A DNA stretch of 23,988 nt from CAYONP01 sp964405335 (GTDB lineage Bacteria > Armatimonadota > UBA10988). Each line of letters begins with the position of its first letter. Within the stretch, counting starts at the first letter, position 1. The position numbers and the translations under genes were made by a program. The notes under the pieces were generated by a model. The model ran no database searches. It saw only the letters and a list, made by a program, of their open reading frames with translations, and was not told the DNA's origin. The DNA is taken from positions 1-23,988 of the forward strand of contig CAYONP010000088.1 in the NCBI GenBank assembly GCA_964405335.1. The letters are read 5' to 3'. Below, piece by piece: positions 15,692 to 21,977 of this stretch.

Positions 15692-16015
15692 ATGGCGGGC
15701 GAGTACGTCTTCTACCAGGACCTGACGGCCGAGGCGGCGGAGCAGGCGGCCGGCATCCTGAGCCGCAAACTGCACGACGGTGACGGGGTCAAGGCGGTGC
15801 TGTTCAGCTTCGCCCCTGGCGAGGAGCTGTCCGAGCATACCGCCGCGGTGCCGGCCAGCATCTTGACACTGCAGGGCACGGCCCGCTGGCGGATCGGCGA
15901 CGACGAGTTCACCTGCGGGCCCGGCTCGTGGCTCCACCTGCCGGCCAACACCCCGCACAGCGTCGAGACCAGCGAGCCGATGATCATGCTTCTGCTGCTG
16001 GTGAACAAGAGCTAG
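15692..16015 (+). CDS. Small single-domain cupin protein
   Basis: The 107-residue protein is a lone cupin barrel. Motif 1 is PGEELSEHTAAVPASILTLQG and motif 2 is PGSWLHLPANTPHSVE. Motif 1 has only one His where classical metal-binding cupins have HXH, so metal binding, if any, must use other residues, such as the preceding Glu and the His of motif 2. Small cupins of this kind bind ligands or act in stress responses; no function can be given. The ATG at 15692 lies one base after the methyltransferase stop, with GGAG 7 bases upstream, so co-translation is very likely. It ends about 70 bases before gltX. Confidence 0.85.
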   Translation: MAGEYVFYQDLTAEAAEQAAGILSRKLHDGDGVKAVLFSFAPGEELSEHTAAVPASILTLQGTARWRIGDDEFTCGPGSWLHLPANTPHSVETSEPMIMLLLLVNKS

Positions 16016-16041
16016 CGCCGCTCCTGACCCCATTTCGGCGG

Positions 16042-16070
16042 TTGGGGCTCGGCGGCGGGCGTGGTAGCAT
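16042..16070 (+). promoter_or_regulatory. Probable extended -10 promoter of gltX
   Basis: TTGGGG (16042-16047), 17 bases, then TAGCAT (16065-16070) with TGG just before it, an extended -10 arrangement. The leader would be very short (about 10 bases) before the TTG at 16089. The phrase GCGTGGTA or GGCGTGGTA also occurs at the divergent promoter near 23740-23787. Confidence 0.45.
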
Positions 16071-16088
16071 GGGGCCGAGGAGCCTCGC

Positions 16089-17579
16089 TTGACCGTCCGC
16101 ACCCGCTTTGCCCCCTCGCCCACCGGCTACTTCCACGTCGGTGGGGCACGCACCGCGCTGTTCAGTTGGCTCTATGCCAAGCAGCACGGGGGCGAGTTTG
16201 TGCTCCGCATCGAGGACACTGATCGGGAGCGATCGACCGAGGAGAGTGTCCAGATCATCCTGGAGGGCATGGACTGGCTTGGGCTCGATGTGGACATCGG
16301 GCCCTTGTTTCAGAGCGAGGGCTTGGAGCGGCACCGGTCGGCTGCCGAGCGACTGCTCGACTCAGGAGCAGCCTACCGCTGCCATGCCACGACCGAGGAG
16401 ATTGCCCGGGCCCGTGAGCAGGCCAAGGCGGCCGGCAACCCATCCTGGAAGTACACCGGCCCGGGCTGCGTCATCTCGCTTGAGCAGCAGGCCGAGCGGG
16501 CTGCCTCGGGTGCCCCATCGGTGGTCCGTTTCGCCGTGCCACGAGAGGCCGGGCCAATCGAGTTCGAGGACCTGGTCTATGGCCCGCAGCGGGTTGACCC
16601 GAACGAAATCGACGACTTCGTTCTGCTCCGGGCCGATGGCTCGCCACTCTACATGCTGAGTGTGGTCTGCGACGACATCGAGGTGGCCATCTCGCACGTC
16701 ATCCGGGGCCAGGACCATCTCTCCAACACGCCCAAGCAGATCCTGCTCTACCGGGCACTCGGGGCCGAGGTGCCGCAGTTCGCCCATCTGCCGCTCATTC
16801 TGGCACCGGGTGGCGAGAAGCTCTCCAAACGCAAGCATGGCGATGTGGTCAGCGTCACCACCTACCGCGACCGGGGCTTCCCTCCGGAGGCGCTGATTAA
16901 CTTCCTGGCCCTGCTCGGCTGGGCGCCGGGCGAGGGTGAGACGCAGGAGATCTTCACTCGTGACGAGCTGCTGGCCCGGTTCGACCTGACTCGGGTCAAT
17001 CGCTCCAACGCGAAGTTCATCTTCGACCCGCACGATCCCCGGCAGTGGACCGACGCCAAGGCGTTGAACCTGAGTGCTCAGTGGATCCGGACCATGCCGC
17101 TGGAGCAGCTCATCCCACAGGTGCAGCCGTGGCTGGAGCGGGCTGGAGCGTGGGACGAGTCCTATCTGGCCGAGCAGCGGGCCTGGTTCGCGTCCACCCT
17201 CGACCTGATCCGGGAGCGGTTCTGGACTCTCGAGGACTTCGCTCGGCAAGGTGCGGCCTACCTCGGGGAGCAGTTCGAGTTCGACGAGCGGGCGGTGGCC
17301 AAGAACCTGCGGCACGAGGTGCTGGCCGAGCTGCTGCCGGAGTTGGCTGGTCGGCTGGAGTCGCTGCCTGCTTTCGATCATGAATCGGTCGAAGAGGCCG
17401 TCAGGTGGCTGGCCGAGCAGCAGGGGGTCAAACCGGGCCTGTTGATCAATGCGCTGCGAACGGCGGTGACCGGCCAGTCCGTCGGTCCTGGCGCGTTTGA
17501 GCTGGCTGTGGCCATCGGCCGCGAGCGGGTCTGCCGGCGCTTGAGGGAGGCGGTCGGGCTGGTGGCCGCGACGACATGA
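16089..17579 (+). CDS. gltX: Glutamyl-tRNA synthetase (GluRS/GlnRS class Ib)
   Basis: GltX charges tRNA-Glu (and in many bacteria tRNA-Gln) with glutamate. The 496 residues match the bacterial enzyme. The HIGH-type motif is FHVGG at 15-19 within RFAPSPTGYFHVGGARTA, RIEDTDRERS follows, then VIRGQDHLSNTPKQ and the KMSKS-type motif KLSKRKHG at about 243-250, and the anticodon-binding C-terminus ends in GLLINALRTAVTGQSVGPG. The start is a TTG at 16089 with GGAG 6 bases upstream; no ATG precedes the conserved RFAPSPTG. Codon use differs from the neighbours: in the first 155 or so codons I count only 2 GCG among 20 Ala codons, whereas the next gene is GCG-rich, and CCA, GCT and CGA are more frequent. 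Its TGA overlaps the ATG of the HAD gene, so it heads a four-gene operon. Confidence 0.96.
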   Translation: MTVRTRFAPSPTGYFHVGGARTALFSWLYAKQHGGEFVLRIEDTDRERSTEESVQIILEGMDWLGLDVDIGPLFQSEGLERHRSAAERLLDSGAAYRCHATTEEIARAREQAKAAGNPSWKYTGPGCVISLEQQAERAASGAPSVVRFAVPREAGPIEFEDLVYGPQRVDPNEIDDFVLLRADGSPLYMLSVVCDDIEVAISHVIRGQDHLSNTPKQILLYRALGAEVPQFAHLPLILAPGGEKLSKRKHGDVVSVTTYRDRGFPPEALINFLALLGWAPGEGETQEIFTRDELLARFDLTRVNRSNAKFIFDPHDPRQWTDAKALNLSAQWIRTMPLEQLIPQVQPWLERAGAWDESYLAEQRAWFASTLDLIRERFWTLEDFARQGAAYLGEQFEFDERAVAKNLRHEVLAELLPELAGRLESLPAFDHESVEEAVRWLAEQQGVKPGLLINALRTAVTGQSVGPGAFELAVAIGRERVCRRLREAVGLVAATT

Positions 17580-18421
17580 GCTACCGGCTGGTCGCGCTCG
17601 ATGTCGACGGCACGCTGGTCGGGCCGGGGCCCGACGAGGTGCGGCCGGCGGTGGTCGCGGCGCTGCGGCGCGCGCACGCCGCGGGCGTCGAGCTGGTCAT
17701 CGCCACCGGCCGCGGCCCGCGCATGGTCCGCCACATCGCTGAGCAGCTTGCCGTGCCGCTGGGCATGGTGCTAGCCAACGGGGCGATCATCGCCGAGTCG
17801 CTCGAGGCGGCGCCGATCGAGCAGCGACTGGTCGCCGTCGCGGTCGCGCGTGAAGCGATCGCGGCGTACCGCGAGGCCGGCTGCGAGCCGATCATCTTCG
17901 ACGACCCGTCGGCCGGCGAGCACGTCTACTACGAGCGCGAGCATCCCTGCCTGGCCCGCTGGCTGCCGCGGAACGCCTGGCGCAGCCGGCGCGTCGAGGA
18001 TCTGGTTGCCTGGTGTGACCACCGGCCGCTGATGGTCGGCACGTTCGGCGGCGAGGCGGCGATCAAGGAGCTGGCCGAGGCGTTGGGCGAGCGGCTCGAC
18101 GGCACGGCCTCGGTGCAGCCGTTGTACCACCCGAAGTATGACCAGTGGACGCTGGACGTGTTCGCGCCGGACTGCACCAAGTGGAGCGGCCTGCGGCGGT
18201 ATGCCTCGCATCGCGGCGTCGCGGTCGGGTCGATCCTCGCGGTCGGCGACGGCTTGAACGATCTGCCGATGATCGAGGGTGCGGGGTGGGGTGTGGCGAT
18301 GGGTAACAGCGATCCGGAGCTACTCGCCGTGGCCGACGCGGTGGTCGGCACGTTCGACCAGGACGGCGTGGCCGAGGCGCTGGCGCGGTATGTATGGGCG
18401 ACGGCGGAGAGCGCGGCATGA
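17576..18421 (+). CDS. HAD superfamily phosphatase, Cof type (subfamily IIB)
   Basis: This 281-residue cytoplasmic phosphatase has the four HAD motifs: the nucleophile loop ALDVDGTL (Asp9 and Asp11), IATGRG near residue 43, the lysine in DCTKWSGL near 203, and GDGLNDLPMIE near 224. The large cap between motifs II and III (about 85-190) and the last motif mark the Cof / IIB group, which removes phosphate from sugar phosphates and cofactor precursors; the substrate is not predictable. The ATG at 17576 overlaps the gltX stop (ATGA), and its own stop overlaps the start of the SIS gene in the same way. The neighbouring GmhA-like protein raises the idea of a sugar-phosphate pathway, but this is not the GmhB-type phosphatase. 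Confidence 0.9.
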   Translation: MSYRLVALDVDGTLVGPGPDEVRPAVVAALRRAHAAGVELVIATGRGPRMVRHIAEQLAVPLGMVLANGAIIAESLEAAPIEQRLVAVAVAREAIAAYREAGCEPIIFDDPSAGEHVYYEREHPCLARWLPRNAWRSRRVEDLVAWCDHRPLMVGTFGGEAAIKELAEALGERLDGTASVQPLYHPKYDQWTLDVFAPDCTKWSGLRRYASHRGVAVGSILAVGDGLNDLPMIEGAGWGVAMGNSDPELLAVADAVVGTFDQDGVAEALARYVWATAESAA

Positions 18422-18990
18422 GCAGCAGCACGGCCTATCTGGCCGAAACGGCGCGGGTGATCGAAGCCATCCCCGAAGCCACGATTGACGCGGTGCTGGA
18501 GGCCATGGTGTCGGCCTGGCGCGACGGCCGGCGGATCTTCTGCTGCGGCAACGGCGGCAGCGGCAGCCTGGCCAGTCACCTGGCCTGCGATTTCAACAAG
18601 GGCTGCAGCCTGCCCGGCGTGCCGCGGATGAAAGTCGTCGCCCTGACCGACAACGTGCCGACGATGCTCGCCTACGGTAACGACGCCGATTTCGGTGACA
18701 TCTTCGTCGAGCAGCTCGCCAACCTGTTCGAGCCGGGCGACGTGGTGCTGGGCATCAGCGGCAGCGGCAACAGCGAGAACGTGGTCCGGGCGCTGCGCTA
18801 TGCGCGCGAGCGGGGTGGCGTGACGATCGGCTTCCTCGGCTTCGGCGGCGGGCGGATGCGCGAGCTGTGCGACCTCGCGGTGGTCGCCGACAGCCACGAC
18901 ATGCAGCACTGCGAAGACGCGCACGTGGTGTTGATGCACCTGCTGATGCAGCAACTGGTGGCGGCGGCGGAGACGGGCCGTGTGGCGTGA
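18418..18990 (+). CDS. SIS-domain sugar isomerase, GmhA-like (phosphoheptose isomerase family)
   Basis: This 190-residue protein has a single SIS domain of the GmhA / DiaA type. CGNGGSGSLASHLACDFNKG at about 43-62 is the first sugar-phosphate loop, and GISGSGNSENVVRAL near 120-134 the second; the C-terminal helix holds HVVLMHLLMQQL. Characterised GmhA proteins convert sedoheptulose 7-phosphate to D-glycero-manno-heptose 7-phosphate for lipopolysaccharide or S-layer heptose. The common GGSAADAQH signature is altered to GGSGSLASH, so another phospho-sugar is possible. The ATG at 18418 overlaps the HAD stop (ATGA) with GGAG 8 bases upstream; an earlier in-frame ATG at 18394 lacks support. No GmhB, HldE or heptosyltransferase is seen. 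The 3' end overlaps birA by 11 bases. Confidence 0.88.
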   Translation: MSSSTAYLAETARVIEAIPEATIDAVLEAMVSAWRDGRRIFCCGNGGSGSLASHLACDFNKGCSLPGVPRMKVVALTDNVPTMLAYGNDADFGDIFVEQLANLFEPGDVVLGISGSGNSENVVRALRYARERGGVTIGFLGFGGGRMRELCDLAVVADSHDMQHCEDAHVVLMHLLMQQLVAAAETGRVA

Positions 18991-19723
18991 CCTGCTGCGC
19001 TATGCCGAGGTGACCAGCACCAACGACCTGGCCCGCGACCACGCCCGACGCGGCGTGGCCGAGGGTACGGTGGTGGTGACCGGCTATCAGACCGCCGGCC
19101 GCGGGCGACAGGGCCGCGAGTGGCTGGCGCCGCCCGGCACCTCGCTGCTGATGAGCATCATTCTCCGGCCCAACCCGGCGCTGGCCCGCTCGGCCTGGCT
19201 GACGCTGATTGGTGGCGTGGCCGTGGCCGAGGTGATCGGCGAGGTGTGCGACCTGCCGGCGCGGGTCAAGTGGCCGAACGACGTGCGCATCGACGGCCGA
19301 AAAGTGGCCGGCGTGTTGGCCGAGGGCAGCCGCATCGAGGGCGCGCCCGTGGTCGTGCTCGGCATCGGCCTCAACGTGGCGCAGACGGCCGATCAGTTTC
19401 CGCGCGAGCTGGCCGAGACGGCGACTTCGCTGCGCCTGGCCGGCGAGCGAGAGTGGACGCCGCGCGAGCTGCTGCAGCCGGTCTGGCAGCGCCTGCGCGA
19501 GCTGTACGAAGAGCTGCAGCGCGACGCGGTGGCGACGGTCCGGCGGCGCTGGGAGAGCGTTGACGAGACGGTCGGCCGGCTGGTCACCGTCGAGGTGGGC
19601 GAGACGCTGTGGCGCGGCCGCGCGACGCGGATTGACGACCACGGCTCGCTCTGGATCGAGGACGAGGCGGGCGAGCTGCGCGAGGTGACCGCCGGCGAGG
19701 TGACGCTGCGGTTCGAAGCCTGA
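18980..19723 (+). CDS. birA: Biotin--[acetyl-CoA-carboxylase] ligase, single-function (class I)
   Basis: This ligase activates biotin with ATP and attaches it to the carboxylase carrier protein. The 247 residues hold the catalytic domain and the C-terminal SH3-like domain only. STNDLA at 13-18, the ATP/biotin loop GRGRQGREW at 40-48, KWPNDV at 97-102 and GRKVAGVL from 106 are all present, and the C-terminal domain (GRLVTVEVGE...GRATRIDDHGSLWIEDEAGE) is complete. There is no N-terminal helix-turn-helix, so it cannot act as the BirA repressor. The start is a GTG at 18980 that lies 11 bases inside the SIS gene. It ends the gltX operon; about 110 bases follow before the next gene. Confidence 0.93.
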   Translation: MWRDLLRYAEVTSTNDLARDHARRGVAEGTVVVTGYQTAGRGRQGREWLAPPGTSLLMSIILRPNPALARSAWLTLIGGVAVAEVIGEVCDLPARVKWPNDVRIDGRKVAGVLAEGSRIEGAPVVVLGIGLNVAQTADQFPRELAETATSLRLAGEREWTPRELLQPVWQRLRELYEELQRDAVATVRRRWESVDETVGRLVTVEVGETLWRGRATRIDDHGSLWIEDEAGELREVTAGEVTLRFEA

Positions 19724-19781
19724 ACCGCGGCAGGTCGCCAGGAAGGTCTCGCCGTCGCGCCCCGAACCTACCCCCGGCCAT

Positions 19782-19791
19782 GGCAGGATCG
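19782..19791 (+). promoter_or_regulatory. Upstream motif copy D (GGCAGGATCG)
   Basis: GGCAGGATCG begins 55 bases before the ATG at 19837 and is followed by CTGC, like copy C at 12252. An ATG at 19780 in frame with the downstream gene overlaps this motif; I regard that frame extension as leader, not coding. Confidence 0.4.
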
Positions 19792-19836
19792 CTGCAGCGC
19801 CCCGGCGCCGGTGAGCCTGCGGAAGGACGGAGTGCG

Positions 19837-20895
19837 ATGGCGAAGTCGAAGACCCTCAAGGTGGGCGTGATTGGCGTGGGCGGCATCGCCCGGACCCATT
19901 TCCCGGGCTGGCTCGAGAGCCCGCTGACCGAGATCGTCGCTCTCAGCGACATCATGCCCGAGCCGCTCGAGCGCGTCGGCGCCGAGCTTGGTGTGACGCA
20001 GCTCTATGCCGACTGGAAAGAGATGCTGCGCAACAAGGACATCGACATCATCGATGTCTGCACGCCGAACATGTACCACACGCCGCAGACGGTGGCGGCG
20101 CTCGAAGCGGGCAAGCACGTCATCTGCGAGAAGCCGCTGGCCCCGACGCCGAAGGACGTGCGCAAGATGATCGAGGCCCGGGACCGCTCGGGCAAGCTGC
20201 TGATGACCGCCCAGCACTTCCGCTTCCAGGGCAACAGCAAGGCACTGAAGGCGGAGATCGACGGCGGCACGCTCGGCGACGTCTACCACGCCCGGAGCTG
20301 GATGCTCCGCCGCTACGCCCTACCGACCCGGCCGGGGTTCATCCTCAAGCAGCACTCCGGCGGCGGGCCGTGCATCGACATCGGCGTCCACATCCTCGAC
20401 CTGACGCTGTGGATGATGGGCAACCCGAAGCCGGTGACGGTCAGCGGTGTGACCACCGACCGGCTCAGCCGCGTGCCCGGCGCCTTCAGCTCGTGGGGCG
20501 GCGATATCCCGCAGGAGATGGACGTCGAGGAGTTCGCCGCGGCGTTCGTCCGCTTCGACAACGGCGCCACGCTGATCCTCGAGGTCTCGTGGATGCTGCA
20601 CCACGAGACCACCGGCGAGGACATGCAGATGTGGCTCTACGGCACCCAGGGCGGGAGCCACTGGCCGCAGAACAAGATCCTCTCGGCGAACAACCAGACC
20701 AAGCAGCACTACGCGCTGCAGCTCACCCGCGCCGAGGGCGGCGAGCCGCACGCCAAGGAGTGCATGGCCTTTGCCGAGGCGGTGGCCAACAAGCAGCCCA
20801 GCCCGGTGCCGGCGGAGCAGTCGCTCGACGTGATCACCATCCTCGACGGGCTCTACCGCAGCGCGGCCAAGGGCAAGGAGATCGCGCTGTCCTGA
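19837..20895 (+). CDS. Gfo/Idh/MocA family NAD(P)-dependent oxidoreductase
   Basis: This 352-residue enzyme belongs to the glucose-fructose oxidoreductase / inositol dehydrogenase family, which oxidises sugars, sugar acids or inositols. The Rossmann motif GVIGVGGIA is at 10-18, IDVCTPNMYHT near 72-82, the conserved EKP at 98-100 (CEKPLA), and the catalytic stretch DIGVHILDL at 181-189. The C-terminal beta-sheet domain (VEEFAAAFVRFDNGATLILEVSW) is complete. I chose the ATG at 19837 over an in-frame ATG at 19780, because GGAAGGACGGAG precedes it and the conserved domain starts just after it. It stands alone on the plus strand, preceded by upstream motif D and followed by repeats. The substrate is unknown. 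Confidence 0.92.
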   Translation: MAKSKTLKVGVIGVGGIARTHFPGWLESPLTEIVALSDIMPEPLERVGAELGVTQLYADWKEMLRNKDIDIIDVCTPNMYHTPQTVAALEAGKHVICEKPLAPTPKDVRKMIEARDRSGKLLMTAQHFRFQGNSKALKAEIDGGTLGDVYHARSWMLRRYALPTRPGFILKQHSGGGPCIDIGVHILDLTLWMMGNPKPVTVSGVTTDRLSRVPGAFSSWGGDIPQEMDVEEFAAAFVRFDNGATLILEVSWMLHHETTGEDMQMWLYGTQGGSHWPQNKILSANNQTKQHYALQLTRAEGGEPHAKECMAFAEAVANKQPSPVPAEQSLDVITILDGLYRSAAKGKEIALS

Positions 20896-20910
20896 CGGCT
20901 ACGGCGTCTC

Positions 20911-20978
20911 GGGGCGCGGGCGTCCCCGCCCACTCGTGGCGGCCGGGGCGCGGGCGTCCCCGCCCGCGCCTGGCGGCC
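20911..20978 (+). repeat. Two tandem 34-bp repeats with a GC-rich hairpin
   Basis: A 21-base block starting GGGGCGCGGGCG and ending CCCCGCCC occurs identically at 20911 and 20945. Each copy is followed by 13 bases ending TGGCGGCC, so the unit is 34 bp. In the second copy GGCGCGGGC (20947-20955) pairs perfectly with GCCCGCGCC (20962-20970) around GTCCCC. A degenerate third copy (GGGGCCG...GCGGCC) may follow at 20979. Confidence 0.8.
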
Positions 20979-21099
20979 GGGGCCGTCGGCAAGCGGCCGG
21001 GGACGGCGGCGCTCCGATAGACGCGCTCGATGCGGGCGGGAGGGCCGCGGCGGGGCGTTACCCATTGGCGTTGGCTTTGGGCCCAACGACCGCCTCTTT

Positions 21100-21174
21100 G
21101 TGCCACCGGCGGCTTGCCCGCCAGTGCCGCCGCCGAGCTGCTGGGCAGCACTGGCGGAAAGCCGCCAGTGGCAC
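21100..21174. repeat. Inverted pair of palindromic repeats (REPIN-like)
   Basis: The left arm, 21100-21127, begins GTGCCACCGGCGGCTTG and ends CCAGTGC. The right arm, 21148-21174, is nearly its reverse complement (GCACTGGCGGAAAGCCG...GTGGCAC), with about 20 bases between. Each arm is itself a palindrome (GGCGG/CCGCC core), so the whole is two inverted REP-like units. It lies between convergent genes and could form a strong bidirectional terminator hairpin. Confidence 0.75.
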
Positions 21175-21215
21175 CATCCACGCATGTCAACGATGAACTG
21201 ACGCCGATGGGCGCG

Positions 21216-21572
21216 CTACTCCTCCGGCTCGTCCTCGATCTGCCGTTCGGCCTCGACGAGCAGTTCGTCGTCGAGCTCTTCCTCCGGCTTGGTCGACAGC
21301 TCTTCGATGTCGTCCTTGCACTGCGCGATTTCGCCGGCGAGGCGCTCGAGCTCGTCGAACGCCCCGGTCAGGTTGTCGGCGCTGAGGGCGTTCTCGCTGT
21401 GCAGTTCCCAGGCGCGCTCGCCGACGGTGCGGAACTCGTTGTTCATGCGCCGCTCGAGGTCGAGCACGCGGATCTTCAGCTTGGCCAGCGCGGCATGACG
21501 CTTGCTCTCCCGGCCGACCTGCTCGATCAGGGCCTCGGCGCGGTCCTTCAGCTTCTCCAGGTCGAAACTCAT
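21216..21572 (-). CDS. Small coiled-coil protein, paralogue of the upstream zinc-ribbon protein
   Basis: This 118-residue, highly charged protein is predicted from its heptads to be almost all helix and coiled coil (LEKLKDRAEALIEQVGRES, LKIRVLDLERRMNNEFRTVG), ending in an acidic tail (EEELDDELLVEAERQIEDEPEE). No domain is recognised. Its middle (ERAWELHSENALSADNLTGAFDELERLAGEI) lines up with TRTLELHRKNELYHVELDELFVDLEGLQRTV of the neighbour at 21594-21977, so the two are paralogues. The zinc ribbon of the neighbour is replaced here by the acidic tail. The ATG at 21572 has GAGGAGG about 5 bases upstream, 21 bases after the preceding gene. It is last in the operon. Confidence 0.75.
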   Translation of the reverse strand: MSFDLEKLKDRAEALIEQVGRESKRHAALAKLKIRVLDLERRMNNEFRTVGERAWELHSENALSADNLTGAFDELERLAGEIAQCKDDIEELSTKPEEELDDELLVEAERQIEDEPEE

Positions 21573-21593
21573 GGCATCCTCCTCACGCTCGCC

Positions 21594-21977
21594 TCACGCC
21601 CGCAGGCTGCTGCCGCAGTGGCGGCAGAAGCGGTCGCCCGGGTTGGCCTCGGCCCCGCACTCGGCGCAGTGACCCTCGCTCTCGGCGCGGCCGGCCGAGC
21701 CGCGATCCTTCAACGCCGCCAGCTCGGCTTCCTTCTCGTGCACCGTCCGCTGCAGGCCCTCGAGATCGACGAACAACTCGTCCAGCTCGACGTGGTACAG
21801 CTCGTTCTTGCGGTGCAGCTCCAGCGTCCGCGTGCCCAGCTCGTAGAGCAGGTCGGCCAGCTCGCTTTCGAGGCCCTTCAGCTCGGCCGCCAAGCGCGCC
21901 AGGCGGGTCAGCCGCTGGCTCTCGTCGACCACCGTCTGCGCCCCGCGGCGCACGTCATCCCAGAGTGACATCGGCAT
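21594..21977 (-). CDS. Coiled-coil protein with C-terminal zinc ribbon
   Basis: The first 90 residues of this 127-residue protein are helical with coiled-coil character (LARLAAELKGLESELADLLYELG). The end is a zinc ribbon of two CxxC knuckles, CAEC and CRHC, separated by 11 residues. Such a helix-plus-ribbon plan occurs in many small bacterial proteins with adaptor or membrane-stress roles; no function is known here. The ATG at 21977 has GGAGG 6 bases upstream and lies 23 bases inside the methyltransferase gene; an ATG at 21971 is a close alternative. It is a paralogue of the next gene in the operon. Confidence 0.78.
   Translation of the reverse strand: MPMSLWDDVRRGAQTVVDESQRLTRLARLAAELKGLESELADLLYELGTRTLELHRKNELYHVELDELFVDLEGLQRTVHEKEAELAALKDRGSAGRAESEGHCAECGAEANPGDRFCRHCGSSLRA

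Larger units (their letters stand above)
20896..21215. other. 320-bp gene-free convergent spacer made of repeats and palindromes
   Basis: The spacer lies between convergent genes. It holds a two-copy tandem repeat (20911-20978), a nested palindrome around 21069-21088 (CGTTGG...CCAACG enclosing TTGGGCCCAA) and a long inverted repeat (21100-21174). I see no convincing ORF, tRNA or promoter in it. The palindromes may end transcription from both sides. Confidence 0.7.

Noticed and set aside
19780..19836. An earlier ATG for the Gfo/Idh/MocA oxidoreductase
   Set aside because: It has no ribosome binding site and would add 19 residues before a normal N-terminus; the sequence instead carries the shared upstream motif.
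20896..21215. A CRISPR array or tRNA in the repeat-rich spacer
   Set aside because: Only two tandem units with near-identical spacers, GC-rich and palindromic; no cas genes and no tRNA cloverleaf or GGTTC-type loop.
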